Shown one piece after another: positions 55,586 through 64,000 of a DNA stretch of 64,000 bases. Below the pieces are notes generated by a model. That model saw only the letters and a list, made by a program, of their open reading frames with translations, was not told where the DNA came from and searched no databases. The DNA comes from Exobasidium rhododendri (taxonomy: Eukaryota; Basidiomycota; Exobasidiomycetes; Exobasidiales; Exobasidiaceae), in the NCBI GenBank assembly GCA_026210745.1, contig CP110630.1, forward strand, positions 2,852,001 through 2,916,000, written 5' to 3'. The first letter of the stretch is position 1; every line of letters starts with the position of its first letter. Made by a program: the position numbers and the translations under genes.

Positions 55586-58505
55586 TCAAGCTGCTACTCG
55601 AGGGGCGGAGGCGAGTTTCACGCCTCCATTCTCTTCGGCCACCCCAACTTTCATGCTGTCTAGAAGTCCACCGACGCTTCCGTTGTTGCCCGTCCCGTTT
55701 AGCTTGATAGGTTGACTTATCTTGCGACTTGCCCTACGACTCGCACGCTTGTCTGTGTCTGTACTGTTAGCGCCGTCCATATCGCCGTTGATGTTACTTG
55801 CTCTGCTACCATAGCTACGAGTTCCTAATGCTTGCCTGAAGTCGTCCACTCCCACTCCGCTCCTTGCATCGTATGAAGCAGTAGTGCCATTCAGAGAGGA
55901 TGTCTCCATCTTTGACCTTTCCGAGAACGGCACCAATCGATTCGACTTGTTGATCCCTTCTTCATCACTCGAAACAAAAGGTGAAGCGCCAACGAAGGAA
56001 TCGTCAACAGCAATCTGAACATTCCAGTCCCTAGTGAACCAATTCTGAAGTACCTTTGAATCCAGACCTGTGACCGATTGAATTTTGTCACTGCTCGATA
56101 GACTACTGACAACAGCGCTGGCATTGATGGCAGTATTCTTGTCCATGTATGCCGAGGTAGATTCAGAGAAGATCGCAGGGCTTTGTCCGGAGGGAGCGGG
56201 AAATGTAGGCAAGGAGCTCGTTTGAACTCTGAATTGAAGCTGTGCGACACCCCAAATAGTACCGATACGGGAAAAGGCGGTCGACAGAAGGATTTGAACG
56301 GCCTCCTTTCGCACTGAGGGCAGGCTGCTCGAAGCAGCATTGATGGCAAGCAATGCAGGAACAAGGCCTAACAACGATGCGATTGGGATCTGCTCAAACA
56401 TGACTTCGAGGAGCTTGATAGCGGCCGCAAAATCGATAGGAAGAGCAGACTCGGTCACCGAACCAGCCTCTAGCCTACGCCCTTCATCTTTATTTGATCG
56501 AGCGACGACCGGGAGTGCTTCAAGAGGGCTGTCTTTGACTGAAGTGGGAGCGTAGAGAACCTTGCTGATCGTCAAGACGTAGAGAGCAGCAGAAAGGGAG
56601 TGGATAAACCCAGTAGCCTCGACACTCAGCTTGGATTCTAGACTGTCTGACAAGGGGTTGATCCCGCTTACCGAAGTAGAGCCGACTTCGGAAGAGAAGA
56701 AAATGAAGAGCGCTTCATCATACGCTTGTCGAACAAGGTAATCCGGGGAAGCCAGAAGACTAGCTGTCTGATGCCAAGCGGAAGTCGATATTTGATTTCG
56801 AGTACCAGCTTGGGAATGATGTACTTCTCCTGTCTGGGCTCCCGCCTCCTTTGTTTCTTTGCGCCCTTCTTCACTAGACTTGTGCGAAGTTTTCATGAGC
56901 CCAACGAGGCAAGCCAATAATACTCGAATGCTATCCCGCGCTGCTTGTCGGTCCATGTATGTCGACATTGACCCTGCCTCTCCGTCTTGCGCCTCTGGCA
57001 GCTCCAGCGCTGCTATACGAGCGGTGATTTCTTCTGCCATGTCATTGAGCTGATCAGCATAATAGATGTGAGTAGCCAGGGAACTTATGCAACCTATCAA
57101 GGAAGGCAAAAGCTCATCGCTTGAGGATACGTAGACTCTTCGAACTACAAATCCTAGTAGATTGTTGGCAGTATCCGATGTGGAAAGTCCAATCATGCTC
57201 AACTTACTACTAAACAGAGTAGTGATCATGGCGATCAAAGTGAAGTGTTTGTCTTGAACAGGTCCTTCACAGTCTTCTACCAGATACTCGACCAAGTGTG
57301 TCAAGACGACGAAGCGATACTGTAATGCGGTCCAACTGCAGATAGCTTCCACGATCCAACAACACCAGTCTCTATGCTCCCATTGTCGTGGCGAGCTTTG
57401 TTTGCCATTCAAGTAGTCGATAAAGACGCCTACAAAGGCCCGAATGTGGGTTGCATCTCCGTAGTGGAGAATAGAGTGTAGATTACCGATTGCTGCCGAT
57501 GCCAAATCTGAATAAGAGACACCTTTTTCGCCATTCAGATTGAAGTCAGGGATCGAGCGAGTGGCAGCAGTCTTCCTCTTTGCACTGTATTCTTTATTGG
57601 AAGCTATCCCGCTTTCCGCCAGCTTCGTCGCCTCTTCCTGCAATATCTGACGATAATTCAAGTATGCAGTGGCATCGATGTTTTTGAGCAAGGAAGGAAG
57701 TACGCTGGTGAGTTGCTCAGTGTAGTTACTGTTGTAGAAAGCATCAGAGCTGATGGCCCCGGCAATAGAGCCCATTCCTACAAGTCTTGCTCTGAGCAAG
57801 GTGAAGGACTTTTACGATCAACTTTCTGCTCGATGCGGTCCGCCTAACCCGACTCTACTTACTTTGTCTCTGCATCTGCGTCGGATAACTTTTCGCTTGC
57901 CAATTTAGAGAATTGTGATAGTAGATGTGTGTATGCTTTCCTTGTGTCTGCGTCCGTCGAAGCAGTTGATGAATCGATATACACAGAGAAGGCATAGAAG
58001 GTACTGGCCGCTCGACAACTGATTTCAAGATCCCTAGTCCCATTGGCACCACCCCTCCCTGCTGCCTGTAGTGCTGATTGGATGACTGCTGCTGCCGAAT
58101 TGGTAAAGTAGTTCAGCTCTCGCTGACATTCTACGATGAGATCCTTTGTGATAGCCAAAGTGACCATGAGGGCACTGAAGACGGATTGTGGGGATTCAGT
58201 ACGAGGTCCAGCAACGAAAAGAAAAGACACAAAATTGTGCATCTGACGCTCGCCTTCCTCACTTACCCTTTCGCCTTCTCGGAATTCAGACCCGTGCCAG
58301 TGACACCTTTCGCCTCTGATGCTGCCTTTTGCTGTAGCACACTCCCCACTTTGGTCAACTTGGCTGGCTTCCGGTTTGCATAGTGCGTCAGTCGGCTCAG
58401 CTCGTTGCTGTTAGCCTTGTACTCTGGGCCAATGCCTCCCAACAACTTTGCTGGCGGATAGCACTCATTGATGAGAGTTTTGTGGTTTGACTTTGGAATG
58501 CACAT
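55586..58505 (-). CDS. EFR3: EFR3, plasma-membrane scaffold for PI4-kinase
   Basis: Efr3 anchors the PI4-kinase Stt4 and Ypp1 at the plasma membrane for PI4P synthesis. The exons on the minus strand are 58505-58267, 58174-57863 and 57791-55586, giving 918 aa with in-phase junctions. The N-terminus MCIPKSNHKTLINECYPP with Cys2 (likely palmitoylated), then SNELSRLTHYANRKPAKLTKVG, is the family hallmark. Armadillo-like helices follow (LAITKDLIVECQRELNYF, ASTFYAFSVY). Exon 3 has a long helical region and a Ser/Asn/Gly-rich C-terminus. The gene has two introns of 92 nt and 71 nt. It is convergent with SFH1 (281 bases) and divergent from the unrecognised gene at 59104. Confidence 0.92.
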
Positions 58506-59103
58506 TCTTTCCTGGGCAGCACGACTCTGACACTCGATGAGAGCACTGAAAGAGAGCGGTGGGCTAGGCGATCGACCGTTTTGACGAAGATAAGACGCAA
58601 GTGAGGTATGAAAAGGGTGGTGGGAGTAAGGAAGGTGGGTGCGAACAGTTGAAGAGTCTTCCCTTCCCCTTTTGGTCTCTTTCTGTATGATCAGCGCGTG
58701 CGGGGGTTTATTGACTGACGCACGCTAAAGCGCCGAGGATGTTGAAAAACGTTGCTTGTTCGAGGCTAAGTGTAGTGAGTACTGTGCATTGAAAGCCAAG
58801 GGTGTACTATAAGTATAGATGCAGAAGTAAGACGCCGTATGTCTTTGGCTCTCCCTGATACCACTGTTGCGCCATGCCTCTTCGTCTGAGCAGTGCCTCC
58901 AAAAGACAGAGACAGAGGCACAATGATCAGCCTAGCGAGCGAGTCAACCCCTTGAGAGAAGTTTGGTCCGTTTATCAAACCTTTTAAGAGATGTGGCGAT
59001 ATACGGTGGGAGCGCTTGAATGCTGACTTAGTCCTCTCCACCCTTTTCCTGTTCCTCTCGAAGCGGCGAAGATGCCATCTTGGACAGGCATGACTTTACA
59101 GAG
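58506..59103. promoter_or_regulatory. Divergent region EFR3 / unrecognised gene
   Basis: This is 598 bases. The minus-strand open frame 58766-59041 has no motif. An ATG at 59072 reads only 11 codons and could be a short upstream frame. No RNA gene was seen. Confidence 0.5.
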
Positions 59104-60216
59104 ATGAAAGGGAGGGTAAAGACACCTTCAGTGCTCTTGTATGATCCCGAAAAGAGACTTACACTCCCTCTCAATCAGCCCCCTCCACGCTCTACCATCC
59201 TTCAGCGATTCATTCAAGCCTTTCAGTGTGCAAATGAGAACAACGTTTCTCGATTTCGACATCGAAAGCGTCCATCTGCATTGAACTTTACATCCGCTGC
59301 CAATGAACGAAATCTACACAGTGGAAGATATGATGAGGAAGGTACACCGCAATGTGATATCCTCAGCGAAGAGAGGTCAATTGCTTCCAGCAGTGAAGGA
59401 AAAAGGTGGGGAGAGCCAAAGATGAGAAGAAAAGTTTATGGGCCATCAGCCAAACGAAGAAAGCATGAGAATGACGATGTCCGGAACACAACTGCCTCCA
59501 CTTCAAGTAAGGGCGGAGAAGAGGCAAGCTATACGGCGAGCTGTAGCGGAAGAGACGGGTCGACGTCAAGTTCCGTGCAACTTTATGGAAGTGGGAGAGA
59601 TCCTCTGAGTATTATACAGCAAAGTCTTCCTCGTTTCCTATCCGACATTACGGTACCCACCAGTGAGAGCTATGCCGAAGAAGGACATCAGCAGGAGAGA
59701 GGAAGCACGCCCTTTCCCACACCACTCTTCCCTCTGTCTTCGCCAACATCGAAGTTCAAAGCTTCCGCGACCCACCCGAACTCAACGTTCAGAGACAACA
59801 TATGGTTTCGTCAAGAGGGCCGGTATGGTTGTAGCATTGGAGCTTCACCGACGTATCGCTTTCGAGCTGGACACCATGATGCTAGCAGATTAGGACATGT
59901 TGTGACACCTCTAGGAGCCAGAGTCGGACAGCCTGCGCAGGAAGCAGTCAATACCGTCTTTGTCAAGTTGGAAAAAGGGGAAGAAGGATCATACGAGAAT
60001 GATGATTGCTCGTCCAGCGACCTCGTCCACGATTGCCACAATTCGCCCGACTGGCTCGGCGCTAGCAACGAAGGGAGACACTTGAACAGTCTAGGAGATC
60101 TTCCATCCGAGATTAGATCGAGGTTCTCCTGGCAAGTGGACGACGGAAGAGGTGAATCTTATCCCGGGGCTAATATTCGTCATTCGAATACAGCTCTCAG
60201 TGACATCTCACAGTAA
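59104..60216 (+). CDS. Unrecognised Ser/Arg-rich protein
   Basis: This is a single open frame of 370 aa from the first in-frame ATG (MKGRVKTPSVLLYDPEKR). The frame is open a few codons further upstream without ATG, so a 5' exon is possible. Composition is hydrophilic and rich in Ser, Arg, Gly and acidic residues, with no signal peptide or membrane segment. The basic clusters RRKVYGPSAKRRKHEN and FRHRKRPSALNF suggest nuclear location. A conserved-looking start (SVLLYDPEKRLTLPL) and a tail (SLGDLPSEIRSRFSWQ) may be short functional motifs. I do not recognise a family. Long single-exon length in a compact genome supports a gene, but comparative evidence is needed. Confidence 0.5.
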   Translation: MKGRVKTPSVLLYDPEKRLTLPLNQPPPRSTILQRFIQAFQCANENNVSRFRHRKRPSALNFTSAANERNLHSGRYDEEGTPQCDILSEERSIASSSEGKRWGEPKMRRKVYGPSAKRRKHENDDVRNTTASTSSKGGEEASYTASCSGRDGSTSSSVQLYGSGRDPLSIIQQSLPRFLSDITVPTSESYAEEGHQQERGSTPFPTPLFPLSSPTSKFKASATHPNSTFRDNIWFRQEGRYGCSIGASPTYRFRAGHHDASRLGHVVTPLGARVGQPAQEAVNTVFVKLEKGEEGSYENDDCSSSDLVHDCHNSPDWLGASNEGRHLNSLGDLPSEIRSRFSWQVDDGRGESYPGANIRHSNTALSDISQ

Positions 60217-60400
60217 GAGGTGCAATGTCCTACGGAACCTTTGACTTTAGACAAGATAGCCGTATTATTGAAAAGATCTAAGGGAGGATGCTTGTGCGTG
60301 TGCTTTTGGGTGCTAGTGATACAAAAATGAGGTGACGAGCGTGTTTGCTGCTAGTGTCCATACCTTACGGAGTGGGTAGCACAAAAGAAGACAACAGATG

Positions 60401-62165
60401 TCAAGAAAAGGCTTTGTCGGTCGACTGGATCACCGGCTTCATCTCCAGCTCTTCGTGATCATCTGCCATTGCAAAGCCGTTACTGGCTCCGGACAGACTT
60501 GGTCTTGAAATGTGCATCTTTGTCTGATGTGTTTTGGTGATGCGAGGTGAGGACTGGATGGGAGGAGTAGAGTGACCCAGTCGTACGTCACTCGCTTCTG
60601 CTTCGTCTTCCTCTGCTGCCTTTTCCGGCTCTCCCACTCCTGTTCTTGTACCCCAGCCGGTCTCATGAAGGGTGAAGAGCGCATAAAGCTTCATGAAAGC
60701 AAAGTAGTAAGTGAAAAGGATACTGAAGGATGTAGATGGAGGGTCAGGTTTTGTTTCCCCAAGATAGACACTGCACTAGCTCAATCCTTGATACTCACAA
60801 TGCAGGAACATATATGATGTCTTGCGGTCTGTACCACAGATGGGGGAGCAGTTTCGCCGTTCGAGTGGCAGCGACCCAGACAAAGTAAGATGCAAGGATA
60901 TTCCACACCGGCAAGTGATACCCACCATCGCCCGAGGATTTAGTCGACCGAACGCAGAGCAGGATCACCAAGACCGGTCCGATCAAGAGTGTGAATGGGT
61001 TGATGAACTTATCACACATCATGTACGCCACGTACGGATGAGACGTCCAAATCTTCCTCTCTTTGAAGATTGATCGAATGTCTGATCTCCAAGTGTTTCG
61101 AGTCCAGCGCAAGACTTGCTTCAAGAATCTCCAATCTGGCTTCATCGTGCTGAGTAGTTCAGCTTGAGGACAAACTTGGATGTACGTCTGCCAGTTGTGG
61201 TACACCAACCAGCGAGTCAGGAATTTATCATCACCGGAATTGAGCAGATACTTTCCCAACCAGTAGTCGTGTGTGAAGCCATGTAAGAAGGCAGGGTCTT
61301 TCAGTATGATGGTTCGGTAGGCCGCCGTTCTCCCAGATAGACAGGGCACCCCTCCGTCGATGTGAGTGCTTGCTGCAATCTCAAAATTCCTTGTCGACAG
61401 TCGGAATGCAGCCAAGACTTCCCACAGCGTCATTGCGTGTCCTTGTGGTTTTACTCTCTGGCTTGTTCCGACCCCGCCTACGCCTTGATCTTCAAAGCAA
61501 GCCAACAGCCATGTCAGCATTGTCGGTGGCCAGATGGCATCATCATCGGCAAACACGATGATATCGGTAGTTGTGTGCTTGATGCCATGTGCCATCTGAA
61601 GCCTTTTGTTTGCCTTTGGAACTGTCAATACCTTAATGCGGTTGCCATCAACACTGTCAGCCAGCGCTTGTAATGGTTCTCTCATCTTGTGCTCTGTGAC
61701 GATGATGATCTGGGCAGGGTTTCCCACCAACCAGCTATAGGCAGCCTCCTTGAATTCGTCTCCTGCGTCTATTGTTGGCACGATACTGAATGAGAGGGAG
61801 AGGGGAGAGTGATGCAAGCTACAGCGTCAAATTTCTACTGCTTTACCCTCAGAGTCGCTCGAGATGCTCTTTCTCCAACTCACATGGTGACGTCTTCGCT
61901 AGCTATGTACGTCGGGTTACTTGGCGGAGGAATAGGTCTGTATACCATAGCCGCGGACAATCGTATGAGCCACCAAAAGTATCGATAGAAGCCAATGATT
62001 CCGAAGGGTACAACTGTGCAAGAGGACGGTGCGAGGTCGTCAGTCAGCCAAAATAAGAGACTTTCCTTCTCTACTTCCTTCTGATTCTCCCCCTATCATG
62101 CCTTTTGGAGACGGCTAGATGTGTGACTCACAGACAGGAAAGGAGTCGGCAGTGAGGTAAAGCAT
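60401..62165 (-). CDS. CPS1: GT2 polysaccharide synthase, Cps1/hyaluronan-synthase-like
   Basis: This is a membrane glycosyltransferase of family 2, like Cryptococcus Cps1, which makes hyaluronan-type or related cell-surface polysaccharide. The exons on the minus strand are 62165-62132, 62013-61884, 61785-60799 and 60722-60401, giving 490 aa. The first exon codes only MLYLTADSFPV. An N-terminal membrane helix (VPFGIIGFYRYFWWLIRL) precedes EDVTIIVPTIDAGDEF. Catalytic blocks are IIVFADDDAIWPP (DxD region), HIDGGVPCLSGRTAAYR and KQVLRWTRNTW (QxxRW). The C-terminal hydrophobic helices lead to LFTLHETGWGTR, a motif shared with chitin synthases, and then a polar tail. All phases are consistent. The product sugar is inferred only from the family. 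Confidence 0.9.
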
Positions 62166-62954
62166 CTTGTCGGCACCTGGAATTTGCGTTCTGGTCTCTC
62201 AGGGCGATGCAATGGAAGCCGGCTGGCGACGCAGCGTCGTCGAGAAGATAGTCCTTCCAGAAAATGAAGGACAAGCCTATTGACAGCTCTCGATGATCGT
62301 GTCAGTAGTGTGGGTGTCGGGTGGTGCGAACAGGCGAAAGGGAAAAGACTTCCAAAAACAGTAAAAGCACTTCTCGGCGTTGACGGCTGAAAAGAAGGCT
62401 CAATGTTGAATCGACGTGAACAGATCTTCGAAGAAGGAGGCGTGCAGAGCTGAAGAGGCGTAACGGAGCTGTCCCATTAAAGTGACGCTGCCGCCAACGG
62501 AGGTCCGCTCTGTATGTGTGTCCTGAGCGAGGGAGAGAGTGAGAGAGTATACTATAAAGTGCACGCCTTGTGAGTCTTACGAGAAAGTGTGCAAATATAT
62601 ACATAATTATTGGATTCCTCGAAAAAGATGACATTGGCTAGCGTGGATAAAAACAATTAGTGTATACATATCTGTCCAATCTCCACAAGTTACCGGCATA
62701 AGGGGTGCACAGTGATGATTGCCGCGTGTGCAGGCCAGTCAGACTCAACACGGTGATGTATCATGTGATGTGTTGCCCATGGAAGCACCAGCACGTCTAG
62801 TCAGTATGGCAAGCATGGCCAATATTTAAAAAAAGGTAGGCGTACAAATAGCAAGGTGTACAAAGAGGAACGAGACGTGAAGGAGAAGCGATAAGAAGAA
62901 CAGAGAGTGCAGTGTCGTATATCGGCCAGTACAGAAGTGTATAGCGTTACCCTC
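62166..62954. other. Intergenic region CPS1 / transcription factor gene
   Basis: This is 789 bases upstream of CPS1 and downstream of the transcription factor, both on the minus strand. The minus-strand open frame 62302-62634 is Arg-rich and looks spurious. A TATACTATAAA stretch lies near 62547. No RNA gene was seen. Confidence 0.5.
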
Positions 62955-64000
62955 CTACTGGTCAAAGGCTCGCATCCAGTCTACGAAGAGAAGGAAAGAG
63001 GAGAGCAGAAAGAACGAAAAGTAGAGATGATAGGTCAGACATCACTTCGAAGAAGATAAGGTGAGGGAGACCAAGGCAGTACTCACCAGCATCACTCCAA
63101 AGGGACTGCATATTCACCAAGGCATCCAGAGGGTCGACTGAACCGATGCCGTTCATGGCTTGTGGATCAGTGACACCCATGACATCTTCGCCACTGCTGT
63201 TCAGACCTTCCAAGCTGCTGTTGCCGCCATTACTAAACATGCTGCTACTGCCTGGTGTATTGTTGAACATTTCGAATGAGTTGTTTGGCATTCTCCCACT
63301 CAAGAAGGTGTCTAGAGTTCGATTGGTAGGGTCAAAGATTGTCGAATCGATCTCGTTGTTGTAGTTGACATTGGAGGGTGCTGATGGGTTGCCACTCAGG
63401 AAGGGCACTTGTCGATCCTGTGTGGTATTCTGTTGCTGGAGATATGATTGCTGGAGAGGCCACTGCTCTCGATTCATTGAATATAGATCCTGTGTACCGT
63501 CATTCATCCTTGTTCCCGAATCGTTCTGTCTTGCAGGGATCTGCGTCGAATTCTGGTTCAAAGACGGCATAGACAGGTAGGGATATTGAGAATGGGCAGT
63601 ATGGTCGAGATTAACCGAATCTGGTGAGTCAGAGCTACTGAATGCAGATTGTAGTTCCACGGTAGAGAGGGGAAGTTGAGAAGAAACCCAGCTTGACGGT
63701 AGATTGCGGATGTTTCTCTGTGTGCCTTCCATTCTTGTTTGCTCCTGTTCCGATGTAGAGGCGAATATCGACGTGTCATCATGCTGGTTGTGCTGCTGCT
63801 GTGGAAGGGTAAAAGGGGCTGTCCTGTCGTCAAAATGTCTCTTGTTGGAATGCTGAAGCAAAGCTGATGATTCTAGAACGGGCAATGCACTTCGATTGAT
63901 GATCACTCGCATGACAGCTGCCATGTTCTTAGCCACATCGAATCTCTTCTGCATAGACTCGAAGATGTCCAGCACCTTGCGGACGTCCCCCATGAGTGAT
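62955..64000 (-). CDS. C-terminal part of a fungal transcription factor
   Basis: This is a partial gene running off the right edge. The last exon is 62980-62955 (26 nt), coding WMRAFDQ after a split Asp; the intron is 62981-63086. The previous exon runs from 63087 to beyond 64000, open on the minus strand. The start of the visible protein, MGDVRKVLDIFESMQKRFDVAKNMAAVMRVI, resembles the helical block near the C-terminus of Zn2Cys6 fungal-specific transcription factors (QKRFxVAxNM). It is followed by Q/N/S-rich low-complexity sequence and a short acidic-aromatic end (SLWSDADWMRAFDQ). The zinc cluster would lie outside the window, so the class is inferred. The ATG at 63993 need not be the start. 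Confidence 0.55.

Noticed and set aside
62302-62634. 110-aa Arg/Leu-rich minus-strand open frame
   Set aside because: It has low-complexity composition, no motif and no codon pattern like neighbouring genes.

Overview
The window is a gene-dense stretch of a nuclear fungal genome. About 28 protein genes lie in 64 kb, most interrupted by short spliceosomal introns (roughly 45-245 nt, mostly GTGAGT-type donors, CAG or TAG acceptors, CTGAC/CTAAT-like branch sites). The gene set (RAM-network Sog2, APC5, EFR3, ELL, ARID-type Swi1, a Cps1-type glycosyltransferase, a hybrid histidine kinase) and the intron style point to a basidiomycete yeast or smut-like fungus, possibly Ustilaginomycotina. That placement is inference. 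I saw no transposon, CRISPR array, rRNA or convincing tRNA.

Layout, left to right. A partial unknown gene (-) at the left edge; a GAF hybrid histidine kinase (+); TRM8 tRNA m7G methyltransferase (-); SOG2 (+); HRD1 ERAD ubiquitin ligase (-); ELL elongation factor (+); CDC40/PRP17 splicing factor (-); cytosolic-type threonyl-tRNA synthetase (+); NIF3 (+); GPI2 (-); NADP-isocitrate dehydrogenase (+); RPB4 (-); VMA5 (+); SWI1 with glutamine-rich tracts (-); an orphan RRM protein related to the PPIE/Cyp33 RRM (+); NUS1 (-); PCF11 (-); RPL9 (+); IDI1 (-); an LtrA-family membrane protein (+); APC5 (-); an EI24/RRT8-like membrane protein (+); KIN28/CDK7 (-); an SNF5/SFH1 subunit (+); EFR3 (-); an unrecognised gene (+); a CPS1/hyaluronan-synthase-like GT2 (-); and the 3' end of a fungal transcription factor (-) running off the right edge.

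No operon-like unit is present, but two patterns stand out. Strand alternates at almost every junction, so most genes share a divergent promoter with one neighbour and a convergent 3' region with the other. Genes for RNA polymerase II transcription and mRNA processing are unusually frequent (ELL, CDC40, RPB4, SWI1, PCF11, KIN28, SNF5/SFH1). Most genes were assembled by hand from exon frames, splice-site phase and family motifs, and the exon coordinates are in each entry. The most interesting points are the dual-start candidates (IDP, THS1), the altered APE motif in KIN28, micro-exons of 16, 23 and 30 nt, an ambiguous last intron in the LtrA gene that switches the C-terminus, and a prion-like SWI1. 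I did not find a clearly new multi-gene system.
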